This document shows, piece by piece, positions 55,575 through 64,000 of a DNA stretch of 64,000 nt; within the stretch, counting starts at the first letter, position 1; the number at the start of each line of letters is the position of its first letter. The DNA lies in contig NZ_KB823011.1 of NCBI RefSeq assembly GCF_000365025.1, positions 764,621-828,620 of the forward strand, in the 5' to 3' direction. Origin of the DNA: Robiginitomaculum antarcticum DSM 21748. GTDB lineage: Bacteria; Pseudomonadota; Alphaproteobacteria; Caulobacterales; Maricaulaceae. The notes under the pieces are model-generated. The model ran no database searches. It worked only from the letters and a program-made list of their open reading frames with translations, and was not told where the DNA came from. The position numbers were made by a program, and so were the translations under genes.

Positions 55575-56918
55575 GTGAAACTTCTGCGCGTCCTCATCAC
55601 TGCGAGTTTTGCCCTGCTTCTGGCGGGTCAAGCTTTGGCGCAGTCTCTGATCAGGGACACAGAAATAGAAGAAACACTGCGCGAATTTGGTGATCCGATC
55701 ATCCGCGCAGCAGGCCTTAATCCCAAAAGCGTGGACATATATATCGTTAATGATCCGTCACTCAACGCCTTCGTAACGCGGGGTCAAAAGGTCTTCTTTC
55801 ACACAGGTATCCTCGTTGAATTTGAGACGCCCAACCAGCTTAAAGGCGTTATGGCGCATGAGGTGGGCCATATAGCGTCCGGCCATTTGGCGCGCAGCAG
55901 TGAGACGCAGCGCAGCGCATACGGCACATTTTTAGTTGCCGCAGGCATAGGTCTGGCCGCAATTTTGGCGGGCGAAGGCCAAGCCGGCGCGGCAATACTC
56001 GGTTCTTCGCAGCAATTTGCAGTGCTTGACGTGCTGCGATATTCGCGCATTAACGAGTCCTCTGCCGACCAAGCGGGGGCTAATTATCTTGAAATTTCCG
56101 GTCAATCCGGACGCGGCCTTATCGAATTTTTCGAAAAATTCCGCTACCAAGAAGTGATGAGCGAACAGGGACGGTTTCCTTATTTCCGGTCTCACCCCCT
56201 CTCCTCTGCCCGTATTGATAATCTGCGCGAAGTTGTCGATGAGTCGCCTTACAGAGATGAAATAGACAGCCCCGAAGATATTCGCCGCATGCAGATCATG
56301 CAGGCCAAATTGCGCGGTTTCATCGATCCGCCTCAGACAACCTTCACAAAATTTCCAAGTTCCGACCAGAGCGAAGCCGCCCGCCTCGCCCGCGCCGTCG
56401 CCCATTTCCGCGCAGCCAATCTGAAAGAAGGCTTGGTGAGCGTTGACTCGCTTATTGAAGAATTTCCGGACAATCCTTACTATCACGAACTACGCGGCGA
56501 AATTCTCTATAAAAGCGGCAAGGCCCGCTTGGCGCAGCCCTCCCTTCGCAACGCAATCAAATTAAAATCCGACGCCCCGCTACTCAAGCAAGCCTTGGCC
56601 CAGTCTCTGATTGACGAAAATAGTACTGACGGCATTATCGAGGCCGTTGACCTGCTCAAAGACGTCCTGCAGGCCGAGCCGGAAAACGGCTATTCATGGT
56701 ATCTGCTCAGTCAGGCTTACGGCTATCAGAACAAAAAGGGCCTTGCGCAATATGCTGTGGCCGAACAGGCCTATGCCCGGGGCGATTTGCGCCGCGCGAC
56801 ATCCTTTGCGGCGCGCGCTATGGAGCAAATCCCCCGCGATACGCCTCAATACCGCCGCGCCAATGACATTGTCGTGATTTCCGATGCACAGCTTGCCCAA
56901 GACAGCAAGCGCCGCTAA
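55575..56918 (+). CDS. Periplasmic M48 metalloprotease with TPR tail (BepA-like)
   Basis: 447-aa secreted protease. The signal peptide ends LAGQALAQ (about 22). The M48 domain has HEVGH (95-99) and the third zinc ligand in NESSAD (E161), with amphipathic loops and FRSHPLSSARIDNL. The C-terminal 180 residues form a TPR-like superhelix. E. coli BepA assists LptD assembly and degrades stalled barrels, so it complements BamB and DegP here. It starts with GTG at 55575. The next gene, dsbA-like, follows by 53 bp. Confidence 0.9.
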   Translation: MKLLRVLITASFALLLAGQALAQSLIRDTEIEETLREFGDPIIRAAGLNPKSVDIYIVNDPSLNAFVTRGQKVFFHTGILVEFETPNQLKGVMAHEVGHIASGHLARSSETQRSAYGTFLVAAGIGLAAILAGEGQAGAAILGSSQQFAVLDVLRYSRINESSADQAGANYLEISGQSGRGLIEFFEKFRYQEVMSEQGRFPYFRSHPLSSARIDNLREVVDESPYRDEIDSPEDIRRMQIMQAKLRGFIDPPQTTFTKFPSSDQSEAARLARAVAHFRAANLKEGLVSVDSLIEEFPDNPYYHELRGEILYKSGKARLAQPSLRNAIKLKSDAPLLKQALAQSLIDENSTDGIIEAVDLLKDVLQAEPENGYSWYLLSQAYGYQNKKGLAQYAVAEQAYARGDLRRATSFAARAMEQIPRDTPQYRRANDIVVISDAQLAQDSKRR

Positions 56919-56971
56919 TCATTCCCGAATAATCCGCGCTGACGCGCACTCAAAAGTAAACGGAGACCCTT

Positions 56972-57691
56972 ATGGCCCGCCTTATGCCCCTTCTGCTTGT
57001 CTTGCCCTTTCTAGCGACGAGTGCCTGCGCGCAGGATAGCCGCCCGAAAATGAGCAAAGACGAAATTCGCAAGATCGTCCGCGAATATCTTCTGGAAGAG
57101 CCCGAACTCATCCGCGACGCTTTGCTTGAACTTGACCGCCGCGAAGAGGCCGAGGCCATGGCCGCGCTCGCGCCGCAGCTTTATAACGACTCACGCGACC
57201 CCTCTATCGGTCCCAAAAACGCCAAAGTTACAATTGTCGAATTTTTCGATTATAATTGCGGCTATTGCAAAAGCTCCACAGATTGGGTGCGCGGCACAAT
57301 CGATAAATATCCCGACGATGTACGTATTATTTTCAAAGAACTCCCCTTGCTTGACCGCCGCACAAAAACGTCACGTAATGCGGCCCTTGCCGCGCTTGCC
57401 GCCGCGCGTCAGGGTAAATATTCGGAAATGCATTTTGCTATGATGAATGAAAGCAACCTGGCCCCGGAACGCGTAGAAGCTTTGGCAAAGAAGGCGGGGC
57501 TTGATGTCGAAATGCTGAAAAAGGATATGAAAGACGATAAATTAGCCGAACAAGTTGAAGACAGTTTCGATCTTGCCCGCCGCATTCCTGAGCTTAACGG
57601 CACGCCGTTTTTTATCATTAATGACACATTCGTTGCCGGCGCAGATGTGGATCGTCTCGAGACCCTGCTTGACGCGGCGCTGAAGGGCTAG
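56972..57691 (+). CDS. DsbA-family thiol:disulfide protein
   Basis: 239-aa periplasmic thioredoxin-fold protein. A signal peptide with ATSAC near residue 19 could even be lipid-modified. A charged helical segment (about 27-72) precedes the thioredoxin fold with the CGYC active site (C96, C99) and the cis-Pro in GTPFF. It resembles the BdbD/ScsC-like group with helical insertion. It may form or isomerise disulfides in envelope proteins such as the protease upstream. It shares CTAG with the convergent panB stop. Confidence 0.9.
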   Translation: MARLMPLLLVLPFLATSACAQDSRPKMSKDEIRKIVREYLLEEPELIRDALLELDRREEAEAMAALAPQLYNDSRDPSIGPKNAKVTIVEFFDYNCGYCKSSTDWVRGTIDKYPDDVRIIFKELPLLDRRTKTSRNAALAALAAARQGKYSEMHFAMMNESNLAPERVEALAKKAGLDVEMLKKDMKDDKLAEQVEDSFDLARRIPELNGTPFFIINDTFVAGADVDRLETLLDAALKG

Positions 57692-58506
57692 GACTTGAAT
57701 TTATAGGTAAAGTCCGCACTGGGAAATGTTCGGGCTTTCACCTCAGACGCATAGCTTTTGACGGCGTCATCAATGTCGGCCCGCATAGTGCCGTATTTTT
57801 TGACAAATTTCGGCACGCGCTCAAACAGGCCCAGCATATCCGGCGTCACAAGAATCTGCCCGTCGCAGCCTGATGATGCGCCGATGCCGATGGTTGGAAC
57901 ATCCACGGCGGCCGTGACTTTATCCGCCAACTCTTCAGAAACGCCCTCAACGACAACCGCAAAGGATCCGGCTTTGGCTGCGGCTTTGGCATTTTCGATG
58001 ATTTCATCGGCCACAGACTGCGTGCGCCCGCGCGCGCGAAAGCCGCCCAGAACATTCATGCTTTGCGGACGAAGGCCGACATGGCTCATCACCGGAATGC
58101 CGCGTTCTACAAGATAGCTGATCGTCTGCGCCGCATAGGTTCCGCTCTCGATCTTGACCGCCTGACACCCTGTTTCCATCATCACGCGCGAGGCGCTGCG
58201 AAAGGCGGTTTCAACGCTATCCTCATAGCTCCCAAAGGGAAGATCTACGACCACCAGCGCTTTGGTGCTGCCGCGCATCACGGCCTTTCCATGCATAATC
58301 ATCATATCCAGCGTGACGCCCACCGTGGTGGTGAGTCCGTGCACAACCATGCCGACACTGTCCCCGACAAGCAGCAGATCGCAATGCTCATCGAGTATCG
58401 CCGCCGTCGGTGCGTCATAAGCCGTCAGGCAGACGATCGGCTGTCCGCCCTTACGCGCGGTAATTTTGGGGGCCGTCATACGGGCAAAGAAATTTTGTGC
58501 GGACAT
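57688..58506 (-). CDS. panB: 3-methyl-2-oxobutanoate hydroxymethyltransferase
   Basis: 272-aa (beta/alpha)8 enzyme using methylene-THF to make ketopantoate, first step to pantothenate and CoA. Mg ligands D49 (VGDSVGM) and D88 (VVVDLPFG) and the catalytic Glu in VVVEGVSEELA are visible; VGLRPQSMNVLGGF is the diagnostic loop. Length is normal. panC is not in the window. A small hypothetical gene lies 19 bp upstream on the same strand. Confidence 0.95.
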   Translation of the reverse strand: MSAQNFFARMTAPKITARKGGQPIVCLTAYDAPTAAILDEHCDLLLVGDSVGMVVHGLTTTVGVTLDMMIMHGKAVMRGSTKALVVVDLPFGSYEDSVETAFRSASRVMMETGCQAVKIESGTYAAQTISYLVERGIPVMSHVGLRPQSMNVLGGFRARGRTQSVADEIIENAKAAAKAGSFAVVVEGVSEELADKVTAAVDVPTIGIGASSGCDGQILVTPDMLGLFERVPKFVKKYGTMRADIDDAVKSYASEVKARTFPSADFTYKFKS

Positions 58507-58525
58507 ATCAGTCTCTCAATGATGT

Positions 58526-58966
58526 TTATCTGTCTATAGCTCCCTGATGCCACGCCCGCCAGTGTCCATTACAAGCCTTTGATCTGCGCGGCGCGGGGGC
58601 GGATTTTGCGCGCAAAGCCGCCTCGATCATCTCCCAAGTGCGCCGCTCATCCTCACGCTCCTGCGCTGTTTCCCTCTGCGCGGGCGTCGGCGGCTGTCCG
58701 CCATTTCGCATATATCCGGTGATTTCGCGGTCAATACGGTCTATTTCGGCGTCGATCCGAAACTGCACCAGCCGCGCGCGCGCCGCATCCAGCGCCGGAT
58801 CGTCATAATCCAGCGCCTCATCGGCCAGACGCATTTGCGCGCGACGGGTCTGTGCATAGGCCAGCTTATTATGTTTAAGCTTTAAGGCCATCAGCTCTGA
58901 TCGCAGCCGCCGTCCGGCCTTGCGGGTGCTTAGGTTATCTTTAGGTCGGGCTATGATCTGTGCCAT
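58526..58966 (-). CDS. Hypothetical charged helical protein upstream of panB
   Basis: 146-aa predicted protein with no recognised domain. It is very rich in Arg, Ala, Glu and Asp and largely helical, with a heptad-like stretch around LVQFRIDAEIDRIDREITGYM (about 85-105). The only start-site hint is a weak AGAAAGA. Placement 19 bp ahead of panB on the same strand favours a real gene. The C-terminus (ACNGHWRAWHQGAIDR) looks less protein-like and could indicate a spurious or recently extended frame. Confidence 0.5.
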   Translation of the reverse strand: MAQIIARPKDNLSTRKAGRRLRSELMALKLKHNKLAYAQTRRAQMRLADEALDYDDPALDAARARLVQFRIDAEIDRIDREITGYMRNGGQPPTPAQRETAQEREDERRTWEMIEAALRAKSAPAPRRSKACNGHWRAWHQGAIDR

Positions 58967-59069
58967 TGTCTTTCTATTTTATTTAAAAGGGCGTCTGTGC
59001 GGGATTTTGGTAAACAGGGGCTACCTGTGGGTACGCGTATATATATTTCGTTTATCAAACTCCCTGCCG

Positions 59070-59368
59070 GGCACGCGGATCGCTCCGCATATCCGACATG
59101 ACGCCCCAACTCTGTTTGAGCGCCAGCACAGCAATGTCGTTCTGAAGCGGCCGGAGTAACCAGTCGAGGCGTTAAACGGCTCGCGCTTCAGGGGCCGGCC
59201 TCCTTTGCGTTACCATCGGAACCTACACCCAACACCGTCTTACCCTCCGACCAGCCAACGTACGCTTGCCTGCCCTGTGAGGTAAGAACAGTTTGAAGAT
59301 AGGGGCAAAAGGAGAGGCGGGGATTGTTTTTTGTTTATCCGCTTTTTTGAAGCGCCCAACGCCCCGAA
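59070..59368 (-). repeat. Conserved block next to REP copy 2
   Basis: Minus-strand counterpart of 1818-2135. Reading from 59368 downward, the ccccgcc box is at 59322-59316, the 18-nt shared segment at 59305-59288 and the GCGGA/TCCGC hairpin at 59088-59075, in the same order and at similar distances from the REP arm as in copy 1. Similarity between anchors is moderate. It has no coding capacity of note. Confidence 0.55.
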
Positions 59369-59511
59369 CCGTCATCCTCGTGCTTGACACGAGGATCCAT
59401 GACTTAACACAATGCCGTGTTTAAAAATCTTGGTGAAACAGAGGCTTACAAGCCCGCCTGCATGGCTCTCAATTGTAAGATGGATCCTCTGGTCAAGCCA
59501 GAGGATGACGG
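59369..59511 (-). repeat. Paired-hairpin REP/MITE-like element, copy 2
   Basis: A 143-bp element with 30-bp terminal arms (59369-59398, 59482-59511) that are inverted repeats except for two dinucleotide swaps. Each arm is its own 9-bp hairpin with a 5-nt loop: 59374-59396 (stem atcctcgtg/cacgaggat) and 59484-59506 (stem atcctctgg/ccagaggat). Stem pairing is kept despite sequence change. The interior, read on the minus strand, resembles copy 1. Confidence 0.85.
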
Positions 59512-59575
59512 AGCTTGGGAGTATGGGTGGGAATAAAACCCGACCCTCAAAACGGGGATGACGGTCTCTCTAGTC

Positions 59576-61339
59576 CTACAAATCACCCAAAGCGATTTCG
59601 GGATAGTCGAATAGGACACGGCCCGCGCGGCGTAGATAATTGAGGTGCGCGCCCGCTTCGGGCATAACCACAAGGGCGTGATACCAGACCAGCTTTTGCA
59701 TATTCTCAGCCTGCGGATCACCCGCCAGCAGGCCGTTGCACATGCCCTTAATCAGCAGGCAACCGGCGATAATATGGCCGCAGAGCATCAAATAATTACT
59801 CGCTCCGCCCAGACCGTCTGCCTCGTCGATATCCAGCATAATCTGCGTCGCTTCGCGCAATGTGGCCAGGCTCTGCTCCAGCGCATCGCGGCTACTGCCG
59901 AGGCGCACGCCTGTCTCGGCAGTCGTCATTACCAGTAAAGCCGGAATCTGCGACAACTCTTCGATCAAAGCCATCATACCCGCCCCGCCGTCGCGGCGGA
60001 TTTTGCGCGCCAGCAGGTCAATCGCCTGAATACCATTTGTGCCTTCGTAAATCGAGGCGATACGGCTGTCGCGGTAATGCTGCGCCGCGCCGGTTTCCTC
60101 GACAAAGCCCATGCCGCCATGCACCTGCACGGCGGTTGATGTGGCAGAAATGCCGACATCAGAGCCATAGGATTTGGCAATCGGAGTCAGCAAAGCTTCG
60201 CGGATATGCGCCGCTTTGCGCGTCTCCTCATGCGGGTGGGAGGCGGCGATATCTCCCGCCACAGCGGTGGCCATGCAGATCACGCGCGCGCCCATCAAGC
60301 GGGCTTTCATATCCATCAGCATCCGCCTCACATCGGGGTGACCGATAATGGTCTCCTGCTTGCCCAGCGTGCGCCCTTGTACGCGCTCACGTGCAAAGCC
60401 CAATGCCGCCTGGTAAGCGCGGTCGCCAATCGCGACGCCCTGCACGCCTACAAAAAGACGCGCTTCATTCATCATCGTGAACATACACGCCAGGCCGCGG
60501 TTCGGCTCTCCGATTAACCAGCCTGTCGCCCCGTCAAATTCCATCGTGCAGGTCGGGCTGCCATGAATGCCTAATTTATGCTCCAGACCGATACATTTCA
60601 GGCTGTTACGCTCGCCCAGCGCGCCGTCATCGCCGACGAAATATTTGGGGCAGAGAAATAGCGAAATGCCCTTAGAGCCTTCGGGCGCATCAGGCAGGCG
60701 CGCTAGGACAAGATGGACAATATTGTCCGCGCAATCATGCTCGCCCCATGTGATGTAGATTTTTTGTCCGGAAATTGCGTAGGTGCCGTCGCCCTTATCC
60801 ACCGCTTTGGTGCGCACGGGGCCGAGATCAGATCCGGCCTGCGGCTCTGTGAGATTCATCGCGCCCGACCATTCACCCGTGACCATTTTGGGCAAATATT
60901 TGGCTTTTAAGTCATCACTGGCATGGGCGGCGATCGCCTTCATCGCCGACGCCGTCAGCATGGGGCATAGGCCGAACGCCATATTGGCGGCGTAAGTCAT
61001 CTCTCCGGTCGCAACCGAAACGGCTTGAGGTAGTCCCATGCCGCCATGGTCGACAGCCATGCCTAATCCTTGCCATCCAGCTTCCACATAGGCGCTATAG
61101 GCATCTTTGAACCCTGGAGAGGTGGTCACCGCATCACCTGAAAGCGCGGCTGGCGTTTGATCACCCGCCCAATTGGTTGGCGCCAGAACATCAGAGGCAA
61201 AGCGCCCTGCGCCATCCAGAATATCGCCGACCAAATCTGCCGTCGTGTCGCTATGGTCCGGACAGGCCAGCACCGCATCAAAATCAACGGCATGGTGGAG
61301 TAAGTACTTCATGGATTTGATCGGAGGCGTATATGGCAT
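59576..61339 (-). CDS. Acyl-CoA dehydrogenase (large, C-terminally extended form)
   Basis: 587-aa FAD enzyme. The N-terminal helical domain, FAD/substrate beta domain (MNLTEPQAGSDLGPVRTKA, KIYITWGEHD) and C-terminal helical domain with the catalytic Glu in IYEGTNGIQAIDL are present. An extra C-terminal domain of about 130 residues marks the 590-aa family used for medium/long or branched acyl-CoAs. The start at 61339 (MPYTPPIKSMKYLLHHAVDF, AGGA 8 nt upstream) is chosen; a longer frame begins 55 residues earlier without homologous character. It stands alone, divergent from the cytochrome c gene. Confidence 0.93.
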   Translation of the reverse strand: MPYTPPIKSMKYLLHHAVDFDAVLACPDHSDTTADLVGDILDGAGRFASDVLAPTNWAGDQTPAALSGDAVTTSPGFKDAYSAYVEAGWQGLGMAVDHGGMGLPQAVSVATGEMTYAANMAFGLCPMLTASAMKAIAAHASDDLKAKYLPKMVTGEWSGAMNLTEPQAGSDLGPVRTKAVDKGDGTYAISGQKIYITWGEHDCADNIVHLVLARLPDAPEGSKGISLFLCPKYFVGDDGALGERNSLKCIGLEHKLGIHGSPTCTMEFDGATGWLIGEPNRGLACMFTMMNEARLFVGVQGVAIGDRAYQAALGFARERVQGRTLGKQETIIGHPDVRRMLMDMKARLMGARVICMATAVAGDIAASHPHEETRKAAHIREALLTPIAKSYGSDVGISATSTAVQVHGGMGFVEETGAAQHYRDSRIASIYEGTNGIQAIDLLARKIRRDGGAGMMALIEELSQIPALLVMTTAETGVRLGSSRDALEQSLATLREATQIMLDIDEADGLGGASNYLMLCGHIIAGCLLIKGMCNGLLAGDPQAENMQKLVWYHALVVMPEAGAHLNYLRRAGRVLFDYPEIALGDL

Positions 61340-61542
61340 AACAATATCCTGATTTAATTTTCGTATTTTTCGCACGATCACGCCGTATGAGGCAAAGTAC
61401 AAATCGCCGCGCCCGTATTTATACGCAGCCTGCACGACATTCGGCCTACGCACATCAAGTTCGGGGTTTCGCCCTGTCCTGTGATATGGTCTAAACTTAA
61501 GCAAACCACTGCCCTATATGACTATATTAGGAGATATATATC

Positions 61543-62007
61543 GTGAAAACAGTCCTCTTTCCGGTTCTGATCAGCAGCGCCCTTGTCCTGACCGCATGCG
61601 GGGGTGATGACAGTCCTTCCAAAGCGCCTGCGCCCGAAGTCATAAGCCAGCCTACGGTTGCCGTTAAGGTCGCTGCGGCAGAGCCGGTGAGCGCCCTAGA
61701 GCGCGGCGAACAGATTTATAAGCGCTGCAAAGCCTGTCACACGGTCAATGAGGGTGGACGCAACCGCGTTGGCCCGAACCTGTGGGATATTGTGGGCCGC
61801 GACGCCGCAGCGGTTGAAGACTTCGCCTATTCACAGGCCATGGAAGAGAGTGGTGTGGTCTGGACTGAAGAGAACTTGTCCACCTATCTGCTAAAGCCGT
61901 CTGCATTCGTGCCGGGCGGACGTATGGCCTTTGCCGGACTTCGCGACGAATATGACCGTGACGCGGTGATCGCCTATTTGAAAGCCCAGTCCCCGGCGGC
62001 GCAGTAG
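61543..62007 (+). CDS. Lipoprotein c-type cytochrome
   Basis: 154-aa monohaem cytochrome c. A lipoprotein signal ends LTAC (C19). After a Pro/Ala/Val-rich linker (20-50), the haem site is CKACH (C62, C65, H66) and the axial Met is in GGRMAFAG. GPNLWDIVGR and SGVVWTEENLSTYL are typical of class I cytochromes (cyt c2/c550-like). It should act as a membrane-tethered electron carrier in the periplasm. It starts with GTG and AGGAG lies 9 nt upstream. nadK follows 11 bp downstream. Confidence 0.92.
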   Translation: MKTVLFPVLISSALVLTACGGDDSPSKAPAPEVISQPTVAVKVAAAEPVSALERGEQIYKRCKACHTVNEGGRNRVGPNLWDIVGRDAAAVEDFAYSQAMEESGVVWTEENLSTYLLKPSAFVPGGRMAFAGLRDEYDRDAVIAYLKAQSPAAQ

Positions 62008-62018
62008 CTGTACGCGCG

Positions 62019-62798
62019 ATGAGCAAGCCCTATCGTCACATCCGGTTTCTCGCCAGCAATAAGCCCGACGCGCAAGCTGCGCTTTCGCGGCTGATCGCGC
62101 GCTATGGTCAGGCGGATGCGGGCGATGCCGACGTCTTTGTCGCTGTCGGCGGAGACGGGTTTTTGCTGGGCACATTGCACCGCCATATTGATTATGTGCG
62201 CGCCGGAACGCCGATTTACGGCATGAATTACGGCACAATCGGGTTTTTGATGAACGCTTTTGAAGAAGATAATTTGCACGAACGCCTCGACAAGGCTGAA
62301 GCGGCCATTGTCAGGCCGCTCCTTATGCGCGCAAGCGGTGAGCACGGTGACGTTCAAGCGCTCGCCATAAATGAAGTCTCACTTATTCGCCAGACGCGTC
62401 AGACAGCGCATTTAAAAATTAAAGTCGACGGGCGCAGCCGTTTGGAACGGCTGATAGCCGATGGCGTATTGGTGGCTACTGCGGCCGGGTCAACGGCCTA
62501 TAATTTATCCGCTCATGGCCCTGTTCTCCCTCTCGGCGCAGATATATTGGCCCTAACTCCCATTAGCGCCTTTCGCCCCCGGCGCTGGCGCGGGGCGCTG
62601 CTGGATATCGATGCCCATGTTGAATTTGAGATTTTAAATCCTGAAAAGCGCCCCGTTAGCGTTACAGCGGATGATCAGGAATTTCGCGATATTCATCATG
62701 TTAGCGTCAAAACCGCCCATGATATTGAGCTCAAATTGCTGTTTGACGAGGGTCATGAACTGGACGAGAAAATCCTGCGCGAGCAGTTTTCGACCTAA
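62019..62798 (+). CDS. nadK: NAD kinase
   Basis: 259-aa enzyme phosphorylating NAD to NADP. The signature GGDGFLL (44-50) holds the catalytic Asp; NEVSLIRQ, DGVLVATAAGSTAYNLSAHGPVLP and TPISAFRPRRW are the other conserved blocks. Length fits the short alphaproteobacterial form. No clear Shine-Dalgarno is seen; it may be coupled to the cytochrome gene 11 bp upstream. Its TAA interlocks with the DUF2336 stop. Confidence 0.95.
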   Translation: MSKPYRHIRFLASNKPDAQAALSRLIARYGQADAGDADVFVAVGGDGFLLGTLHRHIDYVRAGTPIYGMNYGTIGFLMNAFEEDNLHERLDKAEAAIVRPLLMRASGEHGDVQALAINEVSLIRQTRQTAHLKIKVDGRSRLERLIADGVLVATAAGSTAYNLSAHGPVLPLGADILALTPISAFRPRRWRGALLDIDAHVEFEILNPEKRPVSVTADDQEFRDIHHVSVKTAHDIELKLLFDEGHELDEKILREQFST

Positions 62799-63943
62799 GC
62801 CTCCAAATCAAAAGCGTAATCCGTCAATCCATCCAGCTTTTCCAGCAAATAATCAGCATCATCTTCATCCATGCCGTAAGGCAGGGTCAAGACGCGCTGG
62901 ATCATCAAATTTTGGAAATAGGCGCGGTCATATTGAACCGAAGCGGTCTCTAGATCGCGAAATATCGCCGCCGCGCCGCGCAGAGTCTGCACGCTGAGGT
63001 GAGAGAGCCGCGCGCGTACGCCGAGCGCCTGCATACCAAATGTACCGGATTCATGTAGCATCAACGCCGCTTTGGCATGACTGATCCCGGCCCGCGCCGC
63101 GAGACCGTATTCGGTGAAGCGCATTTGGCCGCAACAGGCTGCGCGCACCATCAGGCTATCGGTCAGACGGCCTTCATCCATCAGGCGGCGGGTCATCAAT
63201 TTTAAATCTTTGGCGACCCAGCTCTGATCGATAAAATCGATTGTCGCGCGTTCGCGCGTGCGCTGCCCCAGCGTAATGGCCAGCTGCACAGGCAAGTCAT
63301 GACGCTGTGAGATACGAATGGCAATTTCTTCGCTCGCCTGCGCAATAAGCTTTTCGACGACAAGCGGCGGCAGGTCACGCCGCGCAATCAGGCTTTCTTC
63401 GATAAGATCATCGCTTTTGGACAGGCGAATCATATCCTCATAGGCCGCCTCATCCAGCGGTGCGCCGTCATTGGCCGCCAGATTGGCCAGAGCGGGGCCG
63501 TCACCAAAGCGGATCACGGCGCGCACTATCGAGCCCGTTAATGTCGGTCGCCGGGCAATGGCCATGACCTTAGCCGCCGCTTTGGAGCGCAAAATATCAA
63601 GCAGGTCATCATCAGTCAAAACCGGTGAGAACTCCAGGATGGGTACAGCAATAGAATTAATGTCGCGGATCAATATTTTGGCGACGTTATGGGGCAGTTC
63701 CGGCGAATTTCGAAGCGTTATGGCCAGCGCGCGGCGTACTATGGCGGCCACATCGCCGGCAATATGCTGCAGGACTGCCGCGGCTTTTACCCGGTCAGCG
63801 GCGCTGAGATCACCTCTGCGCACGCTGTGGCACAAGCGCTGCGTCGCGGCGCTGCGCTGCTCGGCATCAGGGTGACTGACCGCCGCGCGGATATCGTCGA
63901 TTGAGAGAGGTGATTTACCGGAGTCTGACGCAGCTATGTCCAT
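62795..63943 (-). CDS. DUF2336 helical-repeat protein
   Basis: 382-aa cytoplasmic protein of the alphaproteobacterial DUF2336 family, built from short alpha-helical HEAT-like repeats (AAAVLQHIAGDVAAIVRRALA, RRPTLTGSIVRAVIRFGDG, LIARRDLPPLVVEKLIAQA). Recurring RxDLP motifs mark successive repeats. No catalytic residues are apparent; such scaffolds usually mediate protein interactions, and some members are annotated as cell-cycle or signalling related. It is tail-to-tail with nadK, sharing CTAA. The 57 bp beyond its start show no recognisable gene. Confidence 0.85.
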   Translation of the reverse strand: MDIAASDSGKSPLSIDDIRAAVSHPDAEQRSAATQRLCHSVRRGDLSAADRVKAAAVLQHIAGDVAAIVRRALAITLRNSPELPHNVAKILIRDINSIAVPILEFSPVLTDDDLLDILRSKAAAKVMAIARRPTLTGSIVRAVIRFGDGPALANLAANDGAPLDEAAYEDMIRLSKSDDLIEESLIARRDLPPLVVEKLIAQASEEIAIRISQRHDLPVQLAITLGQRTRERATIDFIDQSWVAKDLKLMTRRLMDEGRLTDSLMVRAACCGQMRFTEYGLAARAGISHAKAALMLHESGTFGMQALGVRARLSHLSVQTLRGAAAIFRDLETASVQYDRAYFQNLMIQRVLTLPYGMDEDDADYLLEKLDGLTDYAFDLEA

Positions 63944-64000
63944 GACACAGCATTAGGTGATTATGGTAAATGAGGGTTTAAGGAAAATGGTACCGCCTCT

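Larger units (their letters stand above)
58967..59575. other. 609-bp non-coding gap holding the second composite repeat
   Basis: Lies between the small gene upstream of panB and the end of the acyl-CoA dehydrogenase gene. No frame in it looks like a gene. It contains REP copy 2 and the companion block listed separately; the remaining 59512-59575 shows nothing recognisable. No RNA gene was identified: I looked by eye for signal-recognition-particle, RNase P and tmRNA hallmarks and saw none. Confidence 0.8.

Noticed and set aside
63964-64000. ATG codons at 63964 and 63987 near the right edge
   Set aside because: A weak AAGGA precedes the second, but fewer than 15 codons are available and no protein similarity can be judged.

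Overview
This is a 64-kb stretch of ordinary, gene-dense alphaproteobacterial chromosome. The gene content and protein sequences (mreBCD-mrdA-rodA, folA-hflKC-degP, YfgM-like/bamB/der, DUF3126 and DUF2336 proteins, a TipN-like coiled-coil protein, HPt and REC-HPt phosphorelay proteins, bactofilin with an M23 peptidase) and mid-range GC suggest a stalked or dimorphic marine lineage in or near Hyphomonadaceae/Maricaulales. That placement is inference from gene content; no rRNA is present to confirm it. I see no prophage, IS element, CRISPR array, integron, plasmid gene or biosynthetic island.

Layout. 1-5.8 kb: 5' part of anmK, tyrS, a 711-bp non-coding gap with a composite repeat, rpoZ, parE and a DUF481 outer-membrane protein. 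5.8-11.3 kb: folK, an NYN-domain protein overlapping a family-5 uracil-DNA glycosylase, dksA, a MoxR ATPase, and an alcohol dehydrogenase/QEGLA-protein pair. 11.5-17.3 kb: YfgM-like-bamB-der, a Prx5 peroxiredoxin, an HPt protein and a secreted Arg/His-rich protein. 17.3-30 kb: CPBP protease, a GT-C-like membrane protein, a TipN-like protein, an Mla-type lipid transport operon (permease with fused STAS, ATPase, MCE protein, lipoprotein), dgcA, a lipoprotein and an NSS transporter. 30-36.6 kb: REC-HPt protein and the elongasome operon mreB-mreC-mreD-mrdA-rodA. 36.7-47.5 kb: TMEM64 protein, miaA/serB, folA-hflK-hflC-degP, VUT transporter, TRIC channel, yjdM, cysE-DUF3126-gamma-carbonic anhydrase, queF and tRNA-Leu(UAA). 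47.6-64 kb: rnd, a giant AsmA/YhdP-like protein, bcp-DUF455, M23 peptidase-bactofilin, BepA-like protease, DsbA-like protein, panB, a second copy of the composite repeat, acyl-CoA dehydrogenase, lipoprotein cytochrome c, nadK and a DUF2336 protein.

A recurring theme is envelope growth and maintenance: MreBCD/PBP2/RodA, bactofilin plus M23 hydrolase, BamB/BepA/DegP quality control, Mla lipid transport, and AnmK wall recycling with DgcA (probable wall-peptide metabolism).

The least explained signals are non-coding. Two copies of a roughly 450-bp composite intergenic repeat lie 57 kb apart in opposite orientation. Each joins a paired-hairpin REP/MITE-like element to a conserved block at almost the same spacing, and the hairpin stems show compensatory base changes. 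The convergent genes are also packed unusually tightly: 7 of 14 tail-to-tail pairs share a 4-nt interlocked stop, and 6 more are separated by 1-12 nt. I did not find a clearly new multi-gene system; the protein-level candidates worth following are the NYN/UDG pair, the Arg/His-rich secreted protein and the orphan REC-HPt protein.
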